A stretch of DNA of 64,000 nt from Streptomyces ruber (GTDB lineage Bacteria; Actinomycetota; Actinomycetes; Streptomycetales; Streptomycetaceae). A program made the position numbers and the translations under genes. The first letter of the stretch is position 1; each line of letters starts with the position of its first letter. The DNA lies in NCBI RefSeq assembly GCF_014648075.1, contig NZ_BMQK01000001.1, positions 62,001 to 126,000 on the forward strand. Direction: 5' to 3'. The notes below the pieces were generated by a model. It saw only the letters and a program-made list of their open reading frames with translations, had not been told where the DNA came from and made no database searches. This document shows, one piece after another, positions 46,359-55,086 of the stretch.

Positions 46359-47467
46359 TCCGCCTCCGCCGCTGCCTCCGCGCCCTGCGGCAGTCGCAGT
46401 TCGTACGCGAACTGCTCGCCCTCCTCGTCGACCCGCCGGAAGCCGGACCGCTCCACCACGCGCTGGCTGGCCGTGTTGGAGGTGTCGACGACCGCCCACA
46501 GGCGCCGCACGTCCCCGGTCTCGCGGGCCCGCCGTCCCGCCCAGTCCGCCAGCGCGCGCACCGCCTCGGTCGCGTAGCCGTGCCCGCGGGCCGCCTCGAC
46601 GAGGTCGTAGCCGATCTCGACGTGGCCGTCCTCGTCGGGCGCGGAGTGGAAGCCGAGGGCGCCGAGCGCGCGGCCGTCCTCGGTGCGGACCAGCGCGAAC
46701 GTGCCCCACTCCGGGTGCAGCGCCCCGGCCTGGTACGCGGTGAAGACCAGGCCCGCGCCCACGCGCGTGCCCTCGGCCGGTCCGCCCCCGAGCCACTCGA
46801 AGCCGCCCGTGCCGCCCGCGGCGAGGTCGGCGGCGGCCGCGGGGGTGACGGCGTGCAGCTCAAGCCGCTCGGCCGGGATGACCAGCGGGTTGAACCAGCG
46901 CCACTCGGTGAGGGGCGTACGGTCCGGCAGGTCGCCGCGGCCGGTGGCCCACAGCAGCGTCGGCCAGGGCTCCTCGTCGGGCCGGACGTGCGGGAAGAGC
47001 CGGGCGAGGACGTCCACGCACAGCTCTGCGGGCGGCTCGTACGGCAGGCCGAGGCCCTGGGCGATGTCGTGTGTGTGCAGCAGCACCTCCGTGACGCCCA
47101 TCGCGGCGAAGCCCTCGCGGCCGGCGGAGCGGAAGGGGGCCGGATGGAAGGCGCGGACGCCGGCCGGTGTCGTGCGCAGGACCGCCGTGAGCAGGGCGCC
47201 GGTCGTCTCGACCACGTCCACGAGGCCCGCGTTGTCGGCGTCGTCGTCCAGGGCCAGGTCGAACGGGACGTACCCCTCGGTCGCGCGTCCCGCGAGCTGG
47301 CTCGCGTACGCGAGGAGGCAGCCGGCGACGTGCTCCGCGGTCTCCCGGCAGCTCCACGTGAGGCCGCCCGCCTTGGTCCCCGCCCAGTCCCGGCCGACGG
47401 CCGTCCGCAGGAACGCGCTCGCGTGCCCGACGGCTTCCCGTACCTGATCCCCGCCCATTGGTCGCAT
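46355..47467 (-). CDS. DinB/MDMPI-like domain fused to GNAT acetyltransferase
   Basis: This 370-residue two-domain protein has an N-terminal mycothiol-dependent-maleylpyruvate-isomerase/DinB-like helical domain in residues 1-200 (WSCRETAEHVAGCLLAYASQ, then GVTEVLLHTHDIAQGLGL with the metal His pattern). Residues 205-360 are a GNAT fold with the acetyl-CoA loop YDLVEAARGHGYATEAVRAL and VDTSNTASQRVVERSGFRRV. Each half is complete. The substrate is unknown; a mycothiol-linked or small-molecule acetylation is possible. The ATG is at 47467; MGGDQ three codons later is an alternative. Confidence 0.85.
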   Translation of the reverse strand: MRPMGGDQVREAVGHASAFLRTAVGRDWAGTKAGGLTWSCRETAEHVAGCLLAYASQLAGRATEGYVPFDLALDDDADNAGLVDVVETTGALLTAVLRTTPAGVRAFHPAPFRSAGREGFAAMGVTEVLLHTHDIAQGLGLPYEPPAELCVDVLARLFPHVRPDEEPWPTLLWATGRGDLPDRTPLTEWRWFNPLVIPAERLELHAVTPAAAADLAAGGTGGFEWLGGGPAEGTRVGAGLVFTAYQAGALHPEWGTFALVRTEDGRALGALGFHSAPDEDGHVEIGYDLVEAARGHGYATEAVRALADWAGRRARETGDVRRLWAVVDTSNTASQRVVERSGFRRVDEEGEQFAYELRLPQGAEAAAEAD

Positions 47468-47509
47468 GACGGCGAGGGTAGGGGGTTTCGGATGTCCGTA
47501 CGTACCGGA

Positions 47510-48211
47510 TTACCCGAGCGCCGCCAGCTCGGCCTCCAGGTTGCGGCGCGCGGCCGCCTCCCACTCCCGCTCCCCGTACGGCGTCCGGAACAGCCGCGGC
47601 AGGCCGAGGAGCTGCCGCAGCACGGTAGCGCGGCCCGAGCGGAACGCGTCGTCGGGCACGAAGGCGTACTCCTCGCGGACGGCGCTCGCGTAACGGCCGT
47701 ACGCCTCCGGGGCCGCCGCCAGGATCGCGAGGTCGGCGTCGCAGAGCACGGCGCCGTTCCCGTCGCCCGGGGCCGGGTCGTGCGTGACGGTGAGCCGGAC
47801 GAGGCGGGCCACCTCGGCCGTGCCCGCCCGTGGCACACCGGCCTCGGGCAGGGCGCGTTCGGCGAGACGGGCCGACCGCTCCTCGTTCGTGGACCGCTCC
47901 GGCAGGTACACCGCGTCGTGGAACCAGGCCGCCAGCCGGACGAGGTCGGGGTCGTCCGCGTACTCGGCCAGGACGTCGAGGTGGTCGAGGACCGCCGTGA
48001 GGTGGTCGAGCGTGTGGTACCGGCGCTGCGGCTCCGACCAGCGCCTGATCAGGTTCTCGGCGTAGGGGTACGGATCGGGGTGGCAGGCGCCGTCGCGGGC
48101 CGCGAGCAGGGTGCGCAGCCAGCGGCCGCGGAGGGCGTCGAGGTCCGGTGCGGGCGCGGGCGTGGGCGTGGGCGTGGGCGCGGGGCTGGGCGTCGGCCTG
48201 GACGTGGGCAT
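47510..48211 (-). CDS. HD-domain phosphohydrolase-like protein
   Basis: This 233-residue protein has an N-terminal Pro/Thr/Ala repeat (alternating TP and AP, residues 3-23) and then a predicted metal-dependent HD superfamily domain: RRYHTLDHLTAVLDHL, LAAWFHDAVYLPERSTNEERS (the HD pair) and VTHDPAPGDGNGAVLCDADLAIL. It probably acts on nucleotides or phosphate esters; the substrate is unknown. It is divergent from cutC, with a DasR-like site between them. Confidence 0.85.
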   Translation of the reverse strand: MPTSRPTPSPAPTPTPTPAPAPDLDALRGRWLRTLLAARDGACHPDPYPYAENLIRRWSEPQRRYHTLDHLTAVLDHLDVLAEYADDPDLVRLAAWFHDAVYLPERSTNEERSARLAERALPEAGVPRAGTAEVARLVRLTVTHDPAPGDGNGAVLCDADLAILAAAPEAYGRYASAVREEYAFVPDDAFRSGRATVLRQLLGLPRLFRTPYGEREWEAAARRNLEAELAALG

Positions 48212-48378
48212 GGGGTCATTGTGCGGGGAGGGGCGTGGGGCGGGGCGCAGCACGGGGCGTGAGCCGCTCGGCACGCGGGGCGGGGTACGAACCGGCCGGA
48301 GCGGAGGAGGGCGGTCCGAACACCTTCGGACGAGGCGGTGCCCGCGGGGCGTACCGGGCGTACCCTTTCGGTCGGACA

Positions 48379-48394
48379 ACTGGACTAGACCTGT
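48379..48394 (+). promoter_or_regulatory. DasR-like (dre) operator upstream of cutC
   Basis: ACTGGACTAGACCTGT matches 13 of 16 bases of ACTGGTCTAGACCACT (14 with the allowed C/G). It ends 41 bases before the cutC start and contains the core TGGACTAGACC. Confidence 0.65.
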
Positions 48395-48435
48395 AGACCT
48401 GCAGGTCGACGGACGGAACGACCGGAAGGGGTCCC

Positions 48436-49134
48436 ATGCAGACGCGTGCAGTCCTGGAGGTGATCGCCCTCGACGCCGAGGACGCGCTCGCGGCGCGGGC
48501 CGGAGGCGCGGACCGGCTGGAGGTGGTCGCCGACATGGCCGCGGACGGACTGACCCCGCCGGCGGCCGTGGTCGCCGCGATCCGGGACGCCGTGGACCTC
48601 CCGGCCCGGGTGATGCTGCGGCCGGGCGCCGGCTTCGCGGCCGGGACCGCCGAGGACGTCGCCGCGCTCGTACGGCAGGCGCGGGAGCTGCGCGCGGCCG
48701 GGGCCGAGGAGTTCGTGTTCGGGTTCCTCGCGGAGGACGGCGGACCCGACCTGGCGGTGCTGGAGCGGGTGGCCGCGGAGCTGGACGGCCGGCCGTGGAC
48801 CTTCCACCGCGCCATCGACCGCGCCGCCGACCGTGAGGCCCTGCGCAAGCAGCTCGACGGCCTGCCCGGTCTCGACGCCTACCTCACCGCGGGGTCGGCC
48901 CGGGGCGTGGACGACGGGCTGGACGTCCTCGTCGCCGAGGCCGCCCGCCGCGGCGAACCGGGCCACACCCAGCGGCTCGTCGTCGGCGGCGGACTGCGGC
49001 TCGGCCACCTGGCCCGGCTGCGGGCCGCCGGCGTGGACGCCTTCCACGTGGGGAGCGCGGTCCGGCCGGCCGGGTGGCGCGGGCCGGTGTCGGCGGACGC
49101 GGTACGGGAGTGGCGGGCCGCGCTCGACGGGTGA
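48436..49134 (+). CDS. cutC: CutC-family protein
   Basis: This 232-residue TIM-barrel protein has the CutC marks LEVIALDAEDALAARAGGAD, RLEVVADMAADGLTPP, VMLRPGAGF, WTFHRAIDRAADREAL and RLVVGGGLRLGHLARLRAAG. The family name refers to copper homeostasis, but direct evidence for copper handling is weak and CutC genes often keep aminosugar-gene company. A DasR-like operator lies just upstream. Confidence 0.9.
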   Translation: MQTRAVLEVIALDAEDALAARAGGADRLEVVADMAADGLTPPAAVVAAIRDAVDLPARVMLRPGAGFAAGTAEDVAALVRQARELRAAGAEEFVFGFLAEDGGPDLAVLERVAAELDGRPWTFHRAIDRAADREALRKQLDGLPGLDAYLTAGSARGVDDGLDVLVAEAARRGEPGHTQRLVVGGGLRLGHLARLRAAGVDAFHVGSAVRPAGWRGPVSADAVREWRAALDG

Positions 49135-49176
49135 GCGCTCCGCCGGGCCGGGGTCCGGTGCGCCGGCCCGGTGTGT

Positions 49177-49233
49177 CGGCTGCGGGTCCGTCGTGGCTGG
49201 TCGCGCAGTTCCCCGCGCCCCTTGCCGGGCGCG
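49177..49233. repeat. Interspersed repeat, family B copy 1
   Basis: This copy begins CGGCTGCGGGTCCGT and continues GTGGCTGGTCGCGC, then CAGTTCCCCGCGCCCC and a short hairpin. The first 30 bases recur at 59629-59658 with one change. It lies in the gap between cutC and the convergent helicase gene. Confidence 0.8.
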
Positions 49234-49238
49234 TGCCC

Positions 49239-51326
49239 TCAGCCCAGCTGCGGCGGCAGCTCCGCCGTGTGCGTCACGATCAGGCCCGACACCGCGCGGG
49301 TCAGCGCGACGTACAGGCGGCGCAGGCCCGTGCGTTCGTCCGGCTCGCCCGCGACGACGGCGCCCGGTTCGTCCAGGACCACGTAGTCGTACTCCAGACC
49401 CTTGGCGAGCGAGGCCGGGACGAGGGTGAGGCGGGTCTCCCGCGTCGTCTCCTCGCCGGGGCCGAGATGACCGATCCCGGCCGCGGCGAGGGCCTCGGCC
49501 AGGGCGGGTACGCGGGCGTCCGCCGCGATCAGGCCCACCGAGCCCTCGCGCCCCAGCAACTCCTCGCAGGCACCGGCCACTTCCGCGTCATCGGTGTGCG
49601 TACGGATCTCGAAGAAGCCCGGGTTCTCCCGGACCGACGCCACCGGGGCGAGACCGGGCGCGATGTGGGGCAGCAGCCGGGAGGCGTAGGCGATGACGTC
49701 CGTGGGCACGCGGAAACCGGCCGTCAGCTCCTCGATCACCGCCTCGTCCTTGCCGAGGTGCGCCAGCGCCTCCTCCCAGCTCCGCGTCGCCCACGGAGTG
49801 GTGCCCTGCGCCAGGTCGCCGAGCACGGTCGCCGAACCGGTGGTGCAGCGGCGGCCGACCGCCCGGTACTGCATGGGGGACAGGTCCTGCGCCTCGTCGA
49901 GCACCACGTGGCCCAGCGACGGGGTGCGCTGCACCAGGTCGGTGGCCTCGTCGATCAGTACGGCGTCCGCGGCGGACCACTTGGCCGACCGGACGCTCCG
50001 CGCGGGCTTCGCCCACAGGATCGCCCTCTGCTCGTCCTCGCTCAGCACACCGTCCGCGTGCGCGGCGAGGAACTCCGCGTCGCCCAGCAGCCGCAGCACC
50101 AGCTTCGCCGGGTCCACCGGCGGCCAGATCTCCTTCACCGCCGCCTTCACCGCCGGATTGCGGGCCACCGCGTCCTGCACCCGGTCGTCCGGCGCCTCGC
50201 CCGCGCGCTCCATCTGCACCAGCACCGCGTGCGCGATCCGCTGCGGCAGCGCCTCACGGGCCGCCCCGTACCGGATGCCGCGGGCCTGCAACTCGCGGAC
50301 GATCTCCTCCAGTTCGTACGCCGGTACGCGCCACCGGCGGGACCCGCGCACCACGACGACCGGCTCGGTGGGCAGGGTGACGTGCGACCGCACGGCCCGC
50401 CGCAGCACCTCGGCCATCCGGGCGTCGCCCTTGACCACGGCGGCCGCCGCGTCGTCGGCGCCCCGCACCTCGACGTGCGCCACGAGGTCGTCGACGGTCG
50501 CCTGCTTCACCTCCAGCTCGCCGAGGGCGGGCAGCACCTGCTCGATGTAGTGCAGGAAGGAACGGTTCGGCCCGATGACGAGAGTGCCGGTGCGGGCGAG
50601 CCGGTCGCGATAGGCGTACAGCAGGTACGCGACCCGGTGCAGGCCCACGGCCGTCTTCCCGGTGCCGGGTCCTCCCTGGACGCAGACCGTGCCGGACAGG
50701 CCGGACCGGACGATCTCGTCCTGCTCGGGCTGGATGGTCGCCACGATGTCGCGCATCGGGCCGACGCGCGGGCGCTCGATCTCCTGCTGGAGCAGCTTGC
50801 TGGTGGTGTCGGCCTCGGCGGGGTCGGTGAGGTGCTCGTCCTCGTACGCGGTGAGGTCGCCGGCCGTGTAGCCGAAGCGGCGGCGCAGCGCCACGTCCAT
50901 CGGGTCCCGCCGGGAGGCCCGGTAGAACGGCTGCGACACGGGCGCGCGCCAGTCGACGACCATGGGGTCGCCGCCGGTGTCGTGCACGTGGCGGCGGCCG
51001 ATGTAGAAGCGGTGCGCCTCGTCCGTCTCCTCCGTCCCCTCGGTGCCGTCGGTGCCCGGGGCGTTCAGGTAGTCGAGACGGCCGAAGAAGAGGGGGGTGT
51101 CGCTCAGATCGGCCAGGGCCCTGATGCGCTGGTCGATGTCGTGCCGGAGCGCCTCGGCGCTGACCCAGGTCGCGGCGACGTTGCTGGTGTCGAGCGACTC
51201 CGCCTCCTCGCGCATGGCGCGCAGCGCGGCCCGGGAGGCGGCGAGGTGGGCGCGCTCCCGGGTGAGGGGGTTGTCCGGGTCCGTTTCGGGGGCGCGGTGG
51301 GTGAGCTCGTCGGTTCGGGTCGACAC
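49239..51326 (-). CDS. HelD/HelR-type SF1 helicase-like ATPase
   Basis: This 695-residue UvrD-like ATPase of the class II HelD group binds RNA polymerase. Walker A GGPGTGKTAVGLHR is near residue 215, followed by TLVIGPNRSFLHYIEQVLP, VVLDEAQDLSPMQYRAV (Walker B), VLGDLAQGT and C-terminal KGLEYDYVVLDEP with RRLYVALTRA. The N-terminal coiled coil (ERAHLAASRAALRAMREEAE) would enter the RNAP secondary channel. HelR homologues confer rifamycin tolerance; no rifamycin-associated element is visible upstream. GTG 51326 has a GGAGG site. Confidence 0.9.
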   Translation of the reverse strand: MSTRTDELTHRAPETDPDNPLTRERAHLAASRAALRAMREEAESLDTSNVAATWVSAEALRHDIDQRIRALADLSDTPLFFGRLDYLNAPGTDGTEGTEETDEAHRFYIGRRHVHDTGGDPMVVDWRAPVSQPFYRASRRDPMDVALRRRFGYTAGDLTAYEDEHLTDPAEADTTSKLLQQEIERPRVGPMRDIVATIQPEQDEIVRSGLSGTVCVQGGPGTGKTAVGLHRVAYLLYAYRDRLARTGTLVIGPNRSFLHYIEQVLPALGELEVKQATVDDLVAHVEVRGADDAAAAVVKGDARMAEVLRRAVRSHVTLPTEPVVVVRGSRRWRVPAYELEEIVRELQARGIRYGAAREALPQRIAHAVLVQMERAGEAPDDRVQDAVARNPAVKAAVKEIWPPVDPAKLVLRLLGDAEFLAAHADGVLSEDEQRAILWAKPARSVRSAKWSAADAVLIDEATDLVQRTPSLGHVVLDEAQDLSPMQYRAVGRRCTTGSATVLGDLAQGTTPWATRSWEEALAHLGKDEAVIEELTAGFRVPTDVIAYASRLLPHIAPGLAPVASVRENPGFFEIRTHTDDAEVAGACEELLGREGSVGLIAADARVPALAEALAAAGIGHLGPGEETTRETRLTLVPASLAKGLEYDYVVLDEPGAVVAGEPDERTGLRRLYVALTRAVSGLIVTHTAELPPQLG

Positions 51327-51690
51327 GGTTCTGCCTCCGGGCGTGACGGTGCGCCGGCCCGGGACGCGGGGCGTGTGCCGGCCGGCTGCCGTTTGTGGGA
51401 GCGCGGGTGCGCGCAGTACACGGTGCCGGCCGGTTTCCGTCCGGGCGGCGGCGCTCCACTCCGAGAACTGCTTCGAGAACTTCGAGAGGGAGGCGGGCAA
51501 GAGCGGAGATTCTAGGGGAGTGGGGAGCGCGGGTGCCAACCCGTTTCTCGGGGTCCCTCCCCTCCCGCCCCTAGGGGAGGGTCTCGGTCCCGAGTCGTAC
51601 GGGGGCCCGGACCTGAGGGTGAGGAAGCGGCGCCCCGGGTTCCCTCCCTGGACCGACGCCGTCCGCGGACCGGAACACCACCATGGAGAC
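51327..51690. other. Gap between the helicase gene and a small ORF
   Basis: This 364-base region is the likely promoter of the leftward helicase gene. It includes a 9-bp hairpin (51555-51563 with 51573-51581, nine-base loop) and a CTTCGAGAACTTCGAGA direct repeat near 51470-51490. No gene is supportable. Confidence 0.45.
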
Positions 51691-51891
51691 ATGAGTGCAG
51701 CGACCTTCACCCCGGCCCCCGTCGCCCGGCACGCTGTGCCGTCCGGTGCGATCCCCTTCGACTCCGCCCGCCGCCGTCCCGGTCCGGGCGGTGCCCTGCG
51801 CGCCGTAGGCGTGTTCGCGGGCGCGGCGTTCGACGTGATCCTGCTCGGCGACTACGCGGAGGGCGAGGAGGCGGGTGTACGGCGCCGCTGA
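51691..51891 (+). CDS. Small hypothetical protein
   Basis: This 66-residue protein starts at an ATG with GGAG five bases upstream. It has a basic Pro/Arg/Gly centre and a hydrophobic stretch (ALRAVGVFAGAAFDVILLGDY) followed by an acidic/basic end. Codon use is consistent with coding. No family was recognised. It is divergent from the helicase gene and convergent with the XPB gene. Confidence 0.5.
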   Translation: MSAATFTPAPVARHAVPSGAIPFDSARRRPGPGGALRAVGVFAGAAFDVILLGDYAEGEEAGVRRR

Positions 51892-51952
51892 GGCACCGTA
51901 CCGGTCCGCCCCCGCGCCCGGCGGGAACCAGCCCTCCGCTCAGCCCTCCGCC

Positions 51953-53596
51953 TCAGCCCTCCGCGAGGATCTCGTCCGCGTCCAGGATGCGGTACGCGTA
52001 GCCCTGCTCGGCCAGGAAGCGCTGGCGGTGGGCCGCGAAGTCCTGGTCGAGGGTGTCGCGGGCGACCACCGAGTAGAAGTGCGCCTGGTGGCCGTCGGCC
52101 TTGGGGCGCAGCACGCGCCCGAGCCGCTGGGCCTCCTCCTGGCGCGAGCCGAACGTGCCGGACACCTGGATGGCGACCGTCGCCTCCGGCAGGTCGATCG
52201 AGAAGTTCGCGACCTTGGACACCACCAGCACGTTGAGCTCGCCGTTGCGGAACGCGTCGAACAGCTTCTCCCGCTGGGCGTTCGAGGTCTCGCCCTTGAT
52301 CACCGGCGCGCCGAGGTGCTCGCCCAGCTCGTCGAGCTGGTCGATGTACTGCCCGATGACGAGGATCTGCTGCCCGGCGAAGCGGCGCACCAGCGCCTCC
52401 GTCACCTTCCGCTTGGTCTCGGTCGTGGAGCAGAAGCGGTACTTCTCCTCCGCCTCGGCCGTCGCGTAGGCGAGCCGCTCGCTGTCCGTGAGGTTGACCC
52501 GGACCTCGACGCAGTCGGCGGGTGCGATGTAGCCCTGCGCCTCGATCTCCTTCCAGGGCGCGTCGAACCGTTTGGGCCCGATGAGCGAGAAGACGTCGGA
52601 CTCCCGGCCGTCCTCGCGCACGAGCGTCGCGGTGAGCCCGAGCCGCCGTCGCGCCTGGAGGTCGGCGGTGAACTTGAAGACCGGCGCGGGCAGCAGGTGC
52701 ACCTCGTCGTAGACGATGAGCCCCCAGTCCCGGGAGTCGAACAGCTCCAGGTGCGGATAGACGCCCTTCCGCTTGGTCGTCAGCACCTGGTAGGTGGCGA
52801 TGGTGACCGGGCGGATCTCCTTCTTCGTCCCGCTGTACTCGCCGATCTCGTCCTCGGTGAGCGAGGTCCGCTTCACCAGTTCGTGCTTCCACTGGCGGGC
52901 GGAGACGGTGTTCGTGACGAGGATCAGCGTGGTCGCCTCGGCCTGCGCCATCGCCCCGGCGCCGACGAGCGTCTTGCCCGCGCCGCAGGGCAGCACCACG
53001 ACCCCGCTGCCGCCGTGCCAGAAGTTCTCCACGGCCTGCTTCTGGTACGGGCGCAGCGCCCAGCCGTCCTCGTGCAGCTCGATCGGGTGCGCCTCGCCGT
53101 CCACGTACCCGGCGAGGTCCTCGGCCGGCCAGCCCAGCTTGAGCAGCGTCTGCTTGATCTGCCCGCGCTCGGAGGGGTGCACGGCGACGGTGTCCGGGTC
53201 GATCCGGGCGCCGACCAGCGGGATGATCCGCTTCGACCGCAGGATCTCCTCCAGCACCGGCCGGTCGGTGGTCGTCAGGACCAGCCCGTGCGCCGGGTGC
53301 TTGGTCAGCGTCAGCCGGCCGTAGCGGTCCATCGTCTCCGCGATGTCGACGAGCAGCGCGTGCGGCACCGGGTACCGGCTGTACTGCACCAGCGCGTCCA
53401 CGACCTGCTCGGCGTCGTGCCCGGCGGCGCGCGCGTTCCACAGGCCGAGCGGGGTCACCCGGTAGGTGTGGATGTGCTCCGGCGCGCGCTCCAGCTCCGC
53501 GAACGGGGCGATCGCCCGACGGCAGTCGTCGGCCTGCTCGTGGTCGACCTCGAGCAGGAGGGTCTTGTCGCTCTGGACGATGAGTGGACCATTCAC
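51953..53596 (-). CDS. XPB/ERCC3-type DNA repair helicase
   Basis: This 547-residue SF2 helicase has an N-terminal damage-recognition-like domain (1-170) and helicase motifs LRPYQKQAVENF, Walker A PCGAGKT (203-209), TNTVSARQWKHEL, DEVH (297-300), GLTATLVREDGRE, VIGQYIDQLDELGEHL and SGTFGSRQEEAQRLGRVLRP. A thumb/RED-like insert is present. Actinobacterial XPB unwinds DNA 3' to 5' in repair. It has its full bacterial length, and there is no Bax1 nuclease nearby. Confidence 0.93.
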   Translation of the reverse strand: MNGPLIVQSDKTLLLEVDHEQADDCRRAIAPFAELERAPEHIHTYRVTPLGLWNARAAGHDAEQVVDALVQYSRYPVPHALLVDIAETMDRYGRLTLTKHPAHGLVLTTTDRPVLEEILRSKRIIPLVGARIDPDTVAVHPSERGQIKQTLLKLGWPAEDLAGYVDGEAHPIELHEDGWALRPYQKQAVENFWHGGSGVVVLPCGAGKTLVGAGAMAQAEATTLILVTNTVSARQWKHELVKRTSLTEDEIGEYSGTKKEIRPVTIATYQVLTTKRKGVYPHLELFDSRDWGLIVYDEVHLLPAPVFKFTADLQARRRLGLTATLVREDGRESDVFSLIGPKRFDAPWKEIEAQGYIAPADCVEVRVNLTDSERLAYATAEAEEKYRFCSTTETKRKVTEALVRRFAGQQILVIGQYIDQLDELGEHLGAPVIKGETSNAQREKLFDAFRNGELNVLVVSKVANFSIDLPEATVAIQVSGTFGSRQEEAQRLGRVLRPKADGHQAHFYSVVARDTLDQDFAAHRQRFLAEQGYAYRILDADEILAEG

Positions 53597-53754
53597 GCGC
53601 GGCTGCCTTTCGGGATGGCTCCGTGGCTCTGCACGGCCAAACGTCCAGTGTGCCTGATCGCGGCGGCGGAGCGGGGGCGTCGCGGTGACGGCCGGTGCCG
53701 TCCCGTGCCGTCCCGTGCCGGAGGCGGACCGCGTCCCCTCCTATTGAATGTCTA

Positions 53755-53772
53755 ACCACCCCAATGGGTGGT
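53755..53772 (+). promoter_or_regulatory. Inverted repeat upstream of the fusion gene
   Basis: ACCACCC-CAAT-GGGTGGT is a perfect 7-bp dyad in an AT-richer patch (CTATTGAATGTCTAACC) 85 bases before the UPF0114-IstB gene. It could be an operator or a promoter-proximal hairpin. Confidence 0.4.
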
Positions 53773-53856
53773 CGGAATTCTGATATGCGGTGCTGTTTCC
53801 GAAGAATGGCGGACCGTGCGGGTCACCGCCCACGCCACCGTCCCCGGAGTGAGCCC

Positions 53857-55086
53857 ATGCACGGTCACAGCCCGCCCCTGCCGTCCGCCGCCGCATCGCC
53901 GACGACCGCGACGCTCGGGTACGTCCTGTTCGCCACCCGCTGGTTGCAGGCGCCGCTCTACTTCGGTCTGGTGGCCGCCCAGGGCGTGTACGTCTACAAG
54001 TTCTTCAACGAGCTGTGGACGTTAGTGCACCGCTGCGTGACCGGTGCGGCGACCGAGACCTACGTCATGCTGGCCGTGCTCAAACTGGTCGACGTCGTCA
54101 TGATCGCCAATCTGCTGATCATGGTGATCGTCGGCGGTTACGAGACCTTCGTGTCCCGGATCGGCCTCCAGGGCCACCGTGACCAGCCCGAATGGCTCTC
54201 GCACGTCAATTCCAACGTGCTGAAGGTGAAGCTCGCCACCGCGATCGTGGGCATCTCCTCGGTCCACCTGCTGCAGATGTTCGTGGACGTGCACCACACC
54301 ACACGGCACGCGCTGCTGTGGGGCACCGTGATCCACATGGCGTTCATCGTCTCGGCGGCGATCCTCGCGTACATGTCCGGCCCGATGGTGCGCCCGCACC
54401 GCTCGCCCAGGGAGCTCGGCGAGCCCGGCGGCCACGGGGTCGCGCCGGCCGCGGCGGTGCTCCCCGCGCAGCCGGCGGCCCCCCGCCCGTCCCCGTACGA
54501 CGCCGGTGCCGAGAGCCGGCTCCGTGCCGCGCGCTTCCCCGTCCGCAAGCTGCTGGAGGAGTTCGACGAGAGCCACCCGCAGTCCTTCGACCGGGAGACC
54601 GTGACACGGCTGGGCAAGCTCGACTTCGTCACCGCCCGGCGGAACGCGGTGTTCGTCGGCGCCCCCGGCACGGGCAAGACGCACCTCGCCATCGGTCTCG
54701 GCGTACGCGCCTGCCAGGCCGGCCACCAGGTGCTGTTCGCGACCGCCGCGGACTGGGCGGCCCGGCTGTCCGGCGCCCACGCCGCGGGCAGGCTGGCGGA
54801 GGAGCTGGCCGCGCTCGACGCCTACCCGGTGCTGATCCTCGACGAGGTCGGCTACGCGCCCTTCGACGCGGACACCGCCCACCTGTTCTTCCAGCTGGTC
54901 GCGCACCGCTACGAACGGGCCTCGCTGCTCGTGACCACCGACCGCCCGCTGGACCGCTGGGACGAGATCTTCGGCGGCGGCCCCGCACCGGCGATGGTCG
55001 ACCGCCTCGCCCACCACGCCGAGATCGTCCACCTGGTGGGCGAGAGCTACCGGCTGCGGTGCGCTACCTCAGCGTGGGCAGAGTGA
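53857..55086 (+). CDS. Fusion of UPF0114 (YqhA/TIGR00645) membrane protein and IstB-like ATPase
   Basis: This 409-residue protein has two parts. Residues 20-190 are a UPF0114/YqhA-type membrane protein with about four helices (FATRWLQAPLYFGLVAAQGV, VLKLVDVVMIANLLIMVIVG, FVDVHHTTRHALLWGTVIHM). A Pro/Ala linker follows (191-215). Residues 225-405 match the transposon-helper ATPase IstB: RKLLEEFDESHPQSFDRETV, Walker A GAPGTGKTH (268-276), ATAADW, Walker B LILDE, FFQLVAHRYERASLLVTTDR and the end GESYRLR. No stop or start interrupts the joint. No IstA or IS ends are near, so this is not an intact IS21. Its function is unknown. Confidence 0.85.
   Translation: MHGHSPPLPSAAASPTTATLGYVLFATRWLQAPLYFGLVAAQGVYVYKFFNELWTLVHRCVTGAATETYVMLAVLKLVDVVMIANLLIMVIVGGYETFVSRIGLQGHRDQPEWLSHVNSNVLKVKLATAIVGISSVHLLQMFVDVHHTTRHALLWGTVIHMAFIVSAAILAYMSGPMVRPHRSPRELGEPGGHGVAPAAAVLPAQPAAPRPSPYDAGAESRLRAARFPVRKLLEEFDESHPQSFDRETVTRLGKLDFVTARRNAVFVGAPGTGKTHLAIGLGVRACQAGHQVLFATAADWAARLSGAHAAGRLAEELAALDAYPVLILDEVGYAPFDADTAHLFFQLVAHRYERASLLVTTDRPLDRWDEIFGGGPAPAMVDRLAHHAEIVHLVGESYRLRCATSAWAE

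Noticed and set aside
51330..51690. Rifamycin-associated element upstream of the HelD/HelR gene
   Set aside because: The only dyad (51555-51581) does not resemble the known element.
54529..55086. Intact IS21-type insertion sequence
   Set aside because: Only an IstB-like domain is present, fused to a membrane protein; there is no IstA, no terminal repeats and no target duplication.
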